Source: Pseudomonas sp. CCC3.1
Lineage (GTDB): Bacteria > Pseudomonadota > Gammaproteobacteria > Pseudomonadales > Pseudomonadaceae
Length of the DNA stretch: 64,000 nucleotides
Direction: 5' to 3'
Assembly (NCBI RefSeq): GCF_034347405.1
Contig: NZ_CP133778.1
Span: forward strand, 5,182,501-5,246,500
The translations under genes were made by a program, and so were the position numbers. The notes below the pieces were generated by a model. That model did no database searches, was not told the origin of the DNA, and worked only from the letters and a program-made list of their open reading frames with translations. Positions within the stretch are counted from its first letter, which is position 1, and the number at the start of each line of letters is the position of its first letter. This document shows positions 33,526 through 41,327 of the stretch, one piece after another.

Positions 33526-33603
33526 GCCCATTTCCTACAAAAGTGTGTCCAACGCCCGGCACACAACTTGCTCGCTTCCAGCACCTCCACGCAGGAAGCG
33601 AGC

Positions 33604-34596
33604 ATGCTGCATTCACACCTCACCACACTTAATGCGGTTTCGCTGGTGCTCAGCACCTTCAAAGCCGAAGGCTTGCCCAGCGAAGCCCTGCTAGCAGGCA
33701 GCGGCATACGGGCCGCGGACTTGAGCCGCGCAGACATTCGCATCACCACCAATCAAGAAATGCGCGTGTGCGCCAACGCCGTGGCCCTGCGGCGTGAAAT
33801 CGGCCTGGAACTGGGGCGCCGCATGCATGTGTCGTCCTACGGCATGCTGGGTTACGCCCTACTCACCAGTGCCACCTTAGGTGACGCTTTGCGCTTGGCC
33901 ATACGCTACCCGGCACTGCTGGGAACACTGTTTGAGCTGAGCCTGGCAGTCGACGGGGATCAGGTCTGGTTCTGCGCTGACCAGTACCACGAAGACCCGC
34001 AGCTGGCCGTGTTCAATGCGCAATTGTGCATGGTGTCACTCAAAGTCATTTGCGAAGACCTGATCGGGCAATCGTTGCCGTTAGTGGCCGCACGCTTCGC
34101 TCATAGCAAGCCGGACTACCACGCGCGCTACGAACACACCTTCAATTGCCCGCGCCAGTTTGAGGCCCCCGACAACGCGTTCGCCTTTGCCAAACAGTGG
34201 CTTGATCACCCTCTGCCGCTGGCCGATGCCATCACCCACCAGGCCATGGCTGAGCGCTGCCGCAAGCAAAACCTGGAGTTCACCGGGCGCCAAACCTGGT
34301 TATCGCGCATCCGCCAACTGCTCGCCGCCCAACTGCATGCCGCGCCGGGGCTCGAAGGCCTGGCCGAACAAATGAACTGCTCGCCGCGCACCTTGCGTCG
34401 GCACCTGCATGACGCCGGGTGCAGCTATCAAGGGCTGCTCGACGAACTGCGCTTTGAGCGCGCCAAGCTGTTGCTTCACGAGACCGAATGGCCGATTTAT
34501 CGAATTGCCGACACGCTGGGTTTCAGCGAAACAGCGAGCTTTCGTCATGCGTTCGTGCGGTGGAGTGGCGTGTCACCGAGCCAGTTTCGGGCATAA
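33604..34596 (+). CDS. AraC-family regulator with arabinose-binding-like N-terminal domain
   Basis: Regulator of 330 residues: an N-terminal ligand domain (about 15-205, Arabinose_bd type, SSYGMLGYALLTSATLGDALRLA) and a C-terminal double HTH (about 235-325, LAEQMNCSPRTLRRHL and IADTLGFSETASFRHAFVRW). Start at ATG 33604 behind GGAAG; the 33568 ATG is an alternative. It lies between ansA and a histone-deacetylase-type gene on the same strand, which it may regulate. Inducer unknown. Confidence 0.87.
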   Translation: MLHSHLTTLNAVSLVLSTFKAEGLPSEALLAGSGIRAADLSRADIRITTNQEMRVCANAVALRREIGLELGRRMHVSSYGMLGYALLTSATLGDALRLAIRYPALLGTLFELSLAVDGDQVWFCADQYHEDPQLAVFNAQLCMVSLKVICEDLIGQSLPLVAARFAHSKPDYHARYEHTFNCPRQFEAPDNAFAFAKQWLDHPLPLADAITHQAMAERCRKQNLEFTGRQTWLSRIRQLLAAQLHAAPGLEGLAEQMNCSPRTLRRHLHDAGCSYQGLLDELRFERAKLLLHETEWPIYRIADTLGFSETASFRHAFVRWSGVSPSQFRA

Positions 34597-34731
34597 ATGC
34601 CCTGAAAAGGGGCGAATTTCGGACAGCTATTTCGGCCGTATCGATCTCCTTTTGGCCGCTCCTGCCGTTCTCTGAAACATCCTGCGCCGCAAAACTGTAG
34701 GCCACCGATCAAGCCTACGGAGAATAAGAAA

Positions 34732-35769
34732 ATGCTGACTATCTATTCTGATGATCATCATCTGCATCATGGCCGCTGTGAGTTGATCGACGGGCAATTG
34801 CTGCCTTGCTTCGAAATGCCCTCACGCGCAGACCATATTCTGCAACGGGTACAAACCCGCAAACTCGGCCCCGTGCAAGGCCCGCAGGACTTTGGCCGCG
34901 ACCCGATTCAGCGTATTCACAGCGAGGCCTACCTGGATTTTTTCCAGGGCGCCTGGGACCGCTGGCTCGAACATGGCAAAGACGGCGACCTGCTCCCGTA
35001 CACGTGGCCGGCCCGTACTCTGCGCGCCGTTGTCCCCACCAGCCTGCATGGCCAGTTGGGTTATTACAGCTTTGACGGTGGCGCACCGATTACCGCGGGC
35101 ACCTGGCGCGCAGCCTACAGCGCAGCACAAGTCGCACTGACCGCGCAGGCTGCCATCCAGAACGGCGCACATAGTGCATTTGCGCTGTGCCGTCCGCCGG
35201 GCCATCACGCGGCCAGCGATTTGATGGGCGGCTATTGCTACCTCAACAACGCCGCCATTGCGGCACAAGCGTTCCTTGATCAGGGCCACCGCAAGGTCGC
35301 CATCCTCGACGTGGACTACCACCACGGCAACGGCACGCAGTCGATTTTTTATGATCGCAATGACGTGCTGTTCACCTCGATCCACGGCCACCCCGAAGCT
35401 GAGTTCCCGTTCTTTCTGGGCTACGACGATGAGCTCGGGGAAGGCGCGGGCGAAGGCTTCAACTTCAACTACCCGCTGGCCGCCGGTTCAGGCTGGGATC
35501 GCTGGAGCGCTGCCCTTGAGCAGGCTTGCACCCAGATCGAACGCTACAACGCCGACGTAGTGGTGGTTTCGCTCGGCGTGGACACCTTCAAGAACGACCC
35601 AATTTCGCAGTTCAAGCTCGACAGCCCGGACTACCTGCTCATGGGCGAGCGCATTGCGCGCTTGGGTAAACCGACCCTGTTCGTGATGGAAGGCGGCTAC
35701 GCGGTCGAAGAAATCGGCGTAAACGCAGTCAACGTGCTGGAAGGGTTTTTGAACATTTCCAAGGCGTAA
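34732..35769 (+). CDS. Histone-deacetylase-family amidohydrolase (probable acetylpolyamine deacetylase)
   Basis: Zinc hydrolase of 345 residues of the HDAC fold. Active-site pieces: CRPPGHHAASDLMGGYCYLN (His-His near 158), VAILDVDYHHGNGTQ (Asp/His zinc ligands near 193-197), VVVSLGVDTFKNDP and FVMEGGYAVEEIG (Gly-Gly-Tyr). Length and the long substrate loop around residues 80-100 resemble the AphA/AphB acetylpolyamine amidohydrolases of Pseudomonas, which free polyamines for catabolism. GGAGA ribosome site. Confidence 0.88.
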   Translation: MLTIYSDDHHLHHGRCELIDGQLLPCFEMPSRADHILQRVQTRKLGPVQGPQDFGRDPIQRIHSEAYLDFFQGAWDRWLEHGKDGDLLPYTWPARTLRAVVPTSLHGQLGYYSFDGGAPITAGTWRAAYSAAQVALTAQAAIQNGAHSAFALCRPPGHHAASDLMGGYCYLNNAAIAAQAFLDQGHRKVAILDVDYHHGNGTQSIFYDRNDVLFTSIHGHPEAEFPFFLGYDDELGEGAGEGFNFNYPLAAGSGWDRWSAALEQACTQIERYNADVVVVSLGVDTFKNDPISQFKLDSPDYLLMGERIARLGKPTLFVMEGGYAVEEIGVNAVNVLEGFLNISKA

Positions 35770-35825
35770 AAAGAGTGGAAGCAACGGTCTTGATGCCTTC
35801 TTTATTCAAGGCTTAACTACACCCC

Positions 35826-35971
35826 GTAGCAGTTGCCGAGCTCTGCGAGGCTACGTCCGGCTGCGTAGCAGTCGTAAATAGGCTATCTCGGTTCTTCAGT
35901 TAAATCGGGCTCTCCGGGTTTACGATCGCTACGCAATCGGACGTAGCCTCGCAGAGCTCGGCAACTGCTAC
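35826..35971. repeat. Long inverted-repeat element, copy 2
   Basis: Perfect 34-base arms starting GTAGCAGTTGCCGAGCTCTG (35826-35859 and 35938-35971) enclose 78 bases including TTACGATCGCTACGCAATCG. It shares ends and interior with 30579-30709, but its arms carry a different middle block (GAGCTCTGCGAGG), matched on both sides. Confidence 0.88.
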
Positions 35972-35992
35972 GAGGCTTCATGCCACGTAAAT

Positions 35993-37540
35993 TCATCGCC
36001 ACACTTTTCTCAACCGCCCCAACGCTGCCTTGATGTCAGCCTCCGGCACCGCTGCAAACCCCAGCACCAGCCCCGCGCGTTTATCCACAGGCTCAATCGA
36101 GTCGTCCAGCCAATAGCGGCTTAAACCGTTGATCTCAACCCCAACCTGTTCAGCCTGCGCCAGCAAGGTCTGCTCGCGCTCATAACTGCTGACCGGCACA
36201 GTCAAGTGCAAGCCCGCCACAACGCACGGTGCCACGCCCAATCCACAAACATCGGTCGGCCAATCCGCCAGCAAGGCGTTGCGCCGCGCCAGCGCAGCAC
36301 GGCGCATGCGACGGATATGCCGCTGAAAATGCCCCGCCGCCATGAACTCAGCCATCACCACTTGAGTGCTGACCTCCGAATGGCGCATGTCCAACGCACG
36401 CCGCTGAGCAAATGGCTCCACCAAGGCTGGCGGCAGTACCACATAACCCAGGCGCAACGCTGGAAATGCCACCTTGCCGAAAGTGCCCACGTAAATCACC
36501 CGACCCTGACGGTCCAATGCCGCCAGCGGAGCCAATGGCGCCCCCGAATAACGGTACTCGCCATCGTAGTCGTCTTCGACAATCCAGCCCTGTTCGCGCT
36601 CGGCCCACGCCAGCAATTCAAGGCGCCGAGCCAGGCTCATCGTCACGCCTGTCGGGTACTGATGCGAGGGGGTCACGTAGGCCAGCGTGCAATCGTTTAA
36701 CCCCGCCAGCGCCGCACAATCCATGCCTTCCTGATCGACCGCCACACCCTGTACATGAGCCCCTGCAATCGCAAAGGCTTGAGCCGCTGCGCGATAGCCT
36801 GGGTTTTCCACAGCAACACCCCGTCCCGGCTCTACCAGCAACTGTGCACAAAGGCTAATTCCTTGCTGTGCGCCGCTGGTGATCAAAATTTGCTCAGGCG
36901 AGCACGATAAACCACGCGACGTACGCAAATAGACAGCAATTAATTCTCGCAGCCGCTGTTCGCCTGCCGGGTCGCCGTAGCACAGATAGTGCAAATCTGG
37001 CTTGCGCCAAAAAGCCGCCTGGAGCTTGCTCCAGACCTCAAACGGGAACAAATCATAGGCCGGAACCCCCACCCGAAACGCCCGTGGCGCCCCCTTGGCG
37101 GGCAACGGTAATGGGTGCTGAACAACCCTCCCCAATGCCGAGCTGTGGATAACTTTACTGGATGTAATCACAGGTAAATCACCCATTTTTGTGGATAACC
37201 CTGTGGGTAAGCTTGTTGAAAACCCTGTGGATAAGTTGGTGGACAACTTTTTCAGCGGTAATGCTTTTTCAGGCAATCGAGCCACATAGGTCCCATCCCC
37301 GACCCGACCCTCGATAAAACCCTCGGCATAGAGCTGATCGTAAGCGCGCACCACGCTGTTGCGCGAAACCCCAAGTGCTGCCGCCAGGTCGCGACTGGCT
37401 GGCAGCCGCGAACCACTGTTGAGCCGACCGTCGAGCACCCGTTGGCGCAGCGCCTGATACAGCTGAGCGCTCAAGCCTTTTTTAGGGTCCAGCTCGATTC
37501 CGGCCGGATTGAAAGCAATGGACAACGCTGAATCAGGCAT
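35993..37540 (-). CDS. MocR-type GntR regulator with aminotransferase domain
   Basis: Protein of 515 residues: an N-terminal GntR winged helix (about 15-90, LPASRDLAAALGVSRNSVVRAYDQL), then a linker of repeated Leu-Ser-Thr (99-118), then a class I aminotransferase-like PLP domain (about 145-510) with TFGKVAFPALRLGY holding the PLP lysine and EDDYDGEYRYSG. MocR proteins sense PLP or amine compounds. It is divergent from the FMN-binding PaiB-like gene, its likely target. The linker DNA holds three perfect DnaA-box sequences. Confidence 0.88.
   Translation of the reverse strand: MPDSALSIAFNPAGIELDPKKGLSAQLYQALRQRVLDGRLNSGSRLPASRDLAAALGVSRNSVVRAYDQLYAEGFIEGRVGDGTYVARLPEKALPLKKLSTNLSTGFSTSLPTGLSTKMGDLPVITSSKVIHSSALGRVVQHPLPLPAKGAPRAFRVGVPAYDLFPFEVWSKLQAAFWRKPDLHYLCYGDPAGEQRLRELIAVYLRTSRGLSCSPEQILITSGAQQGISLCAQLLVEPGRGVAVENPGYRAAAQAFAIAGAHVQGVAVDQEGMDCAALAGLNDCTLAYVTPSHQYPTGVTMSLARRLELLAWAEREQGWIVEDDYDGEYRYSGAPLAPLAALDRQGRVIYVGTFGKVAFPALRLGYVVLPPALVEPFAQRRALDMRHSEVSTQVVMAEFMAAGHFQRHIRRMRRAALARRNALLADWPTDVCGLGVAPCVVAGLHLTVPVSSYEREQTLLAQAEQVGVEINGLSRYWLDDSIEPVDKRAGLVLGFAAVPEADIKAALGRLRKVWR
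37144..37234. other. Cluster of DnaA-box sequences in the MocR linker
   Basis: TGTGGATAA (complement TTATCCACA) occurs at 37144-37152, 37190-37198 and 37226-37234, with a one-base variant TGTGGGTAA at 37202-37210. All lie inside the coding linker of the MocR gene. Confidence 0.55.
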
Positions 37541-37629
37541 GGATTGGACCTATAAAAATGACCCGTAATGGCTCTTACAACGAACCAATAGCCTGCCTAG
37601 GATGCAGCCATACGCCAAGGAAATTTTCT

Positions 37630-38259
37630 ATGTACGTTCCCCGCGCCTTTGCTGAAAACGACACCGCCACCTTGCATGAACAGATGCAAGCCACCCCCTT
37701 GCCCGTGCTGATTACCCACGGCAGCCAAGGCCTGATCGCCAGCCATGTTCCGCTGCTGCTCAACCCGGACGAAGGCACCCACGGCACGTTATACGGGCAT
37801 CTGGCGCGGGCGAATCCACATTGGCAGGCATTGGCCGAAGGGGCCGAGGCGCTGGTGATTTTTGCGGGCGAACAGGCCTACATCAGCCCGTCTTTCTATC
37901 CGAGCAAAGCGGTGGACGGTAAATCGGTGCCCACCTGGAACTACCTCGCCGTTCACGCATACGGCCAGGCCGAGGTGTTCGATGACGCCGAGCGCCTGCT
38001 GGCATTGGTCAGCCGACTGAGCAGCAAGCATGAAGCCAATCGGCCAGCCCCCTGGGCGGTCAGCGACGCTCCCCGCGATTACATCGACAGCATGCTCAAG
38101 GCCATTGTGGGTTTCAGCCTTCCCATCTCGCGACTTATCGGTAAACGCAAACTCAGCCAAAACCGCAGCGCGGCCGACCAGATCGGTGTGCGTGACGGCC
38201 TGTTGGCCAACAGCAATTCACACGACCACGCACTCGCCCACTTAATGGCTAAGGAATAG
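37630..38259 (+). CDS. PaiB-family FMN-binding protein
   Basis: Protein of 209 residues with a flavin-reductase/PNPOx-like split-barrel fold, annotated in relatives as an FMN-binding negative regulator (PaiB). Motifs: MYVPRAFAENDTATLHEQM, ISPSFYPSKAVDGKSVPTWN, YLAVHAYGQAEVF and GFSLPISRLIGKRKLSQNR. Start ATG 37630 with AAGGAAA upstream. Divergent from the MocR gene and four bases ahead of a GNAT gene: Bacillus PaiA (an acetyltransferase) and PaiB are a similar pair. Confidence 0.86.
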   Translation: MYVPRAFAENDTATLHEQMQATPLPVLITHGSQGLIASHVPLLLNPDEGTHGTLYGHLARANPHWQALAEGAEALVIFAGEQAYISPSFYPSKAVDGKSVPTWNYLAVHAYGQAEVFDDAERLLALVSRLSSKHEANRPAPWAVSDAPRDYIDSMLKAIVGFSLPISRLIGKRKLSQNRSAADQIGVRDGLLANSNSHDHALAHLMAKE

Positions 38260-38263
38260 CAAC

Positions 38264-38716
38264 ATGGCTCAGCACCTACAGATCAAACCCGCCACCGCCG
38301 CCGATCACGACCAGTGGCTGCCGCTCTGGCAGGCGTACCTGACGTTCTACAAAACCGAACTGCCCGCCGAAGTCAGCCAATCCACTTGGCAGCGTTTTCT
38401 CGACCCGGCCGAACCGACCCACCTGGCCATTGCCTGGCTGGGCGACAGGGCTGTGGGCATCGTGCAGTTCATTTATCACCGCTCCAACTGGAGCATGGGT
38501 AACTCCTGCTACCTTCAAGACTTGTTTGTCAGCCCCGACGTGCGCGGCACGGGTGCCGGCCGCCTGTTGATCGAGCACGTTTACGCCCAGGCTCGCGACA
38601 AGCACTGCGCCAAGGTTCATTGGTTGACCCAGGAAACCAACGCCACCGCGATCCAACTCTACGAGCGCATTGCCGAACGCCCTGGCTTTATCCAGTTTCG
38701 CAAAGCCTTGTCATAA
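38264..38716 (+). CDS. GNAT-family N-acetyltransferase
   Basis: Acetyl-CoA-dependent acetyltransferase of 150 residues. The core is LQDLFVSPDVRGTGAGRLLIEH, with the V-x-RGxGxGRxL acetyl-CoA loop at about residues 85-103, then NATAIQLYERIAERPGF. AAGGAA ribosome site overlapping the end of the PaiB-like gene; clearly co-transcribed with it. Substrate unknown; polyamines are a reasonable guess from the PaiA/PaiB pairing and the amidohydrolase nearby. Confidence 0.88.
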   Translation: MAQHLQIKPATAADHDQWLPLWQAYLTFYKTELPAEVSQSTWQRFLDPAEPTHLAIAWLGDRAVGIVQFIYHRSNWSMGNSCYLQDLFVSPDVRGTGAGRLLIEHVYAQARDKHCAKVHWLTQETNATAIQLYERIAERPGFIQFRKALS

Positions 38717-38730
38717 ATAAGGAACCCGTG

Positions 38731-39411
38731 ATGCCTCAATCTCTAGAACACTGGCAGCCCGCCAAGCGCCCGCACAATCAGGTACTTGAGGGGCGTTACA
38801 TTCGTCTGGAAAAGCTAGACCCACAGCGTCATGGCGATGATTTATGGCTAGCCTTGGAAGGGCCTGAAGGCGATCCCAAACTCTGGGACTACCTGGCCTG
38901 CGGCCCTTTCACAGAACGCGCGGCATTTGATGAGTGGCTCAACAGCAATGCCGCCAGCCTCGACCCGTACTTCTACACCGTCATCGACAAAGCCAATGGT
39001 CAGGCGCAAGGCCTGCTTAGCCTGATGTCCATCGTGCCCGAGCACGGGCGCATCGAAATCGGCCACGTCACATTCGGCGCGCCGATGCAGCGCTCACCAA
39101 AAAGTACCGAAGCCGCCTACTTGCTGGCCAAAGAATCCTTCGCACTGGGTAATCGTCGTCTGGAGTGGAAGTGCAACAACGAGAACGCCAGATCCAAGCG
39201 TACAGCAGTACGATTGGGGTACACATACGAAGGCGTCTTCCGCCAGCATATGGTCGCTAAAGGCAAGAATCGTGATACTACGTGGTACAGCATTATCAGT
39301 ACGGAATGGCCCGCTATCGCGACCGGCTTTGAAAAATGGCTGGCACTGGATAACCAACCCAAAAGTGGCCAAATCAAGACGCTTGAAGAATGCAGAGCTA
39401 TCGCTGATTAA
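38731..39411 (+). CDS. GNAT N-acetyltransferase, RimJ/RimL type
   Basis: Acetyltransferase of 226 residues: a Rim-like start (LEGRYIRLEKLDPQRHGDDL), core with IEIGHVTFGAPMQRSPKSTE and C-terminal WKCNNENARSKRTAVRLGYT and EGVFRQHMVAKGKNRDTTWY. Start ATG 38731 after AAGGA, 14 bases past the previous gene, so third in the PaiB-like/GNAT operon. Relatives acetylate protein N-termini or small molecules; the substrate is unknown. Confidence 0.88.
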   Translation: MPQSLEHWQPAKRPHNQVLEGRYIRLEKLDPQRHGDDLWLALEGPEGDPKLWDYLACGPFTERAAFDEWLNSNAASLDPYFYTVIDKANGQAQGLLSLMSIVPEHGRIEIGHVTFGAPMQRSPKSTEAAYLLAKESFALGNRRLEWKCNNENARSKRTAVRLGYTYEGVFRQHMVAKGKNRDTTWYSIISTEWPAIATGFEKWLALDNQPKSGQIKTLEECRAIAD

Positions 39412-39467
39412 ATTTTGATCAACACGCCCAACAAGGACTGTTGGGCGTTTTTGTGTACGGAAGGGAT

Positions 39468-39743
39468 TTAAAAACTTTTTGGTCGACGAACCACGCCCAT
39501 CTGCAAGCCAAAAGGCTTGAAGACTGCATTCAGGGATTTGAGTGTTGGATTACCTTCGTCGCCCTCGATTTGGATCAAGGTGCGAACCGAGATTTTGCAC
39601 ATCCCGGCAAATCGGGTTTGCTGCAACGTGGTGACATCAACCCTCAATCGCCTCACCGCCTCGCCTAACGTGATCTTGCCCCGAGCCAAATCAGCCTCAA
39701 TGTTCTCGATCTTCAACTGGCGCACATCAATGCTAAGGGTCAT
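39468..39743 (-). CDS. hipB: HipB-like antitoxin (XRE HTH), downstream of hipA
   Basis: DNA-binding protein of 91 residues. An N-terminal helical part (MTLSIDVRQLKIENIEADLA) precedes an XRE-type HTH: LQQTRFAGMCKISVRTLIQI followed by EGDEGNPTLKSLNAVFKPFG. It starts at 39743 with ATGA overlap of the hipA stop, so it is translated after the toxin, the reverse of the E. coli hipB-hipA order. Expected to bind HipA and repress the promoter at the operator array 41075-41214. Confidence 0.85.
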   Translation of the reverse strand: MTLSIDVRQLKIENIEADLARGKITLGEAVRRLRVDVTTLQQTRFAGMCKISVRTLIQIEGDEGNPTLKSLNAVFKPFGLQMGVVRRPKSF

Positions 39744-41065
39744 TTGAGGCCCCATTCTTGTAAGCGTTGTTGCAGATTTTTAAGCGCAATTTGCGGGTGA
39801 TTCATCGTTAGGTCAGGCAAGCCACTGGCGCTAAGCACGTCAGGCAACGCCAATAATTGCAGCGCATCGTGGCGCAAGCGCTCAAAGGCCAAATCTGGCG
39901 CAATAATCGCGCTCAGCAACTCACAGGCGGCCCGCCAATTAATCTGCCCTGCTCTCTCAACATCTGCGCCCCACTTGGTGGTACGGGTAATGTCTTCATC
40001 ATCCATCACCATGGGCGCCAAGTCGTAGATCGGAGCCAAACGAAATGAGTCCGCCTCACGAATGATCGCGGTATTGCGTCCATGGTTATCGCTGTTGCCC
40101 AAGATTTTATTCAATAGATCGCGACGCAAATATTCAGCCACCAAATCTGGGATTTGCGCCTGCTGCCCCGCCCGCTTCCACAACGCTGCCAATAACTCGA
40201 TCACTTCAAGGTGGCTCATGTCACTGCCAGCCTCGGTCACTTGGGCTAATGAGTAAACCGACTCCACCGCCAGCCGCTCTACCCCCTGAGCCGTAACCCT
40301 GCGATCAAAGCGCTGCATCCACAGACTCGGCTTACGCCCCTCTTCCCATGCCAGACCTTGCGCCGGGACAGTATCGATACCCAGCGTATGCAGCGCTTTG
40401 TAGTAAAGATACTCGCTGCGCAAAATGGCCTGATCGCGCTCAAGCGCTTGATTGCGGGAAAACTTTATAAACCAGTGCTGCTTAACACGAGCATCGACAA
40501 GCGTGGCATCCGGGTACAACAAACCATCAGCGCCCTCTGCCATCAACAGCTTGGGCGCCTCACCTCCCGCCCCCGTGGCACCACCAATCGCAGCACCTTG
40601 CTCGTGTGCGTACTCAAGGAAGCCGTTGTCGCGAGCAATCACTTCCTGGCGGGCAAAACCAATGGGCGCACTTTTATCCAGTCTTTCAAACGACTCCTTT
40701 ACTCGAAGATGACCAATCGGAGCAGGCGTGCTGCGCCCCAGCAGAAATAGGTCTATATCAAGTCCTTCGGGCTTTTCGCGACCTATTTGCCGAGTCAGAA
40801 TTTTTTTAGCAGCACCTGCGGGTGCAATGTCATGCAGAAAAGCTGGCGCCTCTTTGCTGTGCCGAGCATCCCAATCAAGTGGTACACATGCACTCACTGA
40901 GGCTGAAAAAGGGCGATCTATGGCGTGCAGGTTTTCCACTAAATAATCCTGCTTGTACCCAAAGCGGCAAGGCCCTCTCAGACCTTTTTCCGGCTCAGGA
41001 AAAGCCAGCGTCATAGCATCCTGCCACTGGCCAGCGCCGTAGAGCTGAAGGGTTAACTGGAACAT
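39740..41065 (-). CDS. hipA: HipA-like Ser/Thr kinase toxin
   Basis: Protein kinase of 441 residues of the HipA family, whose E. coli member phosphorylates glutamyl-tRNA synthetase and induces persistence. Visible parts: N-terminal HipA subdomain (VPLDWDARHSKEAPAFLHDI), Gly-rich loop IGGATGAGGEAPKLL, SLWMQRFDRR, catalytic loop LLNKILGNSDNHGRNTAII (Asp/Asn near 320-335) and metal motif LAPIYDLAPM. All key residues look intact, so the kinase should be active. GGTGGAAG ribosome site just inside the operator array. The target is unknown. Confidence 0.9.
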   Translation of the reverse strand: MFQLTLQLYGAGQWQDAMTLAFPEPEKGLRGPCRFGYKQDYLVENLHAIDRPFSASVSACVPLDWDARHSKEAPAFLHDIAPAGAAKKILTRQIGREKPEGLDIDLFLLGRSTPAPIGHLRVKESFERLDKSAPIGFARQEVIARDNGFLEYAHEQGAAIGGATGAGGEAPKLLMAEGADGLLYPDATLVDARVKQHWFIKFSRNQALERDQAILRSEYLYYKALHTLGIDTVPAQGLAWEEGRKPSLWMQRFDRRVTAQGVERLAVESVYSLAQVTEAGSDMSHLEVIELLAALWKRAGQQAQIPDLVAEYLRRDLLNKILGNSDNHGRNTAIIREADSFRLAPIYDLAPMVMDDEDITRTTKWGADVERAGQINWRAACELLSAIIAPDLAFERLRHDALQLLALPDVLSASGLPDLTMNHPQIALKNLQQRLQEWGLK

Positions 41066-41074
41066 TCTTCCACC

Positions 41075-41214
41075 TGCAATTTAATGCACCTCAAATACAG
41101 AGAATAGCTTTTTAACTGCAATATAGTGCAGCTCAACAGATCTTTCCTGCTTAAAAATGCAATAAATTGCAGATAATGCAATGTACCTGAAAATTAATCT
41201 GCATTAAAACGCAG
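41075..41214. promoter_or_regulatory. Four-fold operator array of the hipA-hipB promoter
   Basis: Four inverted repeats: TGCAATTTAATGCA (41075-41088), CTGCAATATAGTGCAG (41116-41131), TGCAATAAATTGCA (41158-41171) and CTGCATTAAAACGCAG (41199-41214). Centres lie 42, 41 and 42 bases apart, four helical turns, so all face the same side. The stretch is AT-rich and occupies the whole hipA promoter region. Confidence 0.75.
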
Positions 41215-41219
41215 ACCTT

Positions 41220-41246
41220 GTAGGAGCGAACTTGCCTCGCTCCTAC
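41220..41246. repeat. Short REP-type hairpin (GTAGGAGCGA family)
   Basis: GTAGGAGCGA...TCGCTCCTAC with seven unpaired bases; a shortened member of the family at 13738, 45969, 51870, 53487 and 56097. Confidence 0.75.
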
Positions 41247-41270
41247 GGGGTCGGCGTCAAATCTCGGGTA

Positions 41271-41296
41271 AAAAAAAGGGGAGCACATGCTCCCCC
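41271..41296 (-). terminator. Terminator of the pycA-pycB operon
   Basis: On the minus strand GGGGGAGCATGTGCTCCCC is followed by eight T, 31 bases past the pycB stop. Confidence 0.87.
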
Positions 41297-41327
41297 GAGG
41301 TTTAAAGCGTTTGGATCAAAGGCAGTA

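Noticed and set aside
6800..41300. Repeated hairpins as a CRISPR array
   Set aside because: Copies are dispersed singly over many kilobases with no regular spacers or cas genes; they are REP-type elements and terminators.
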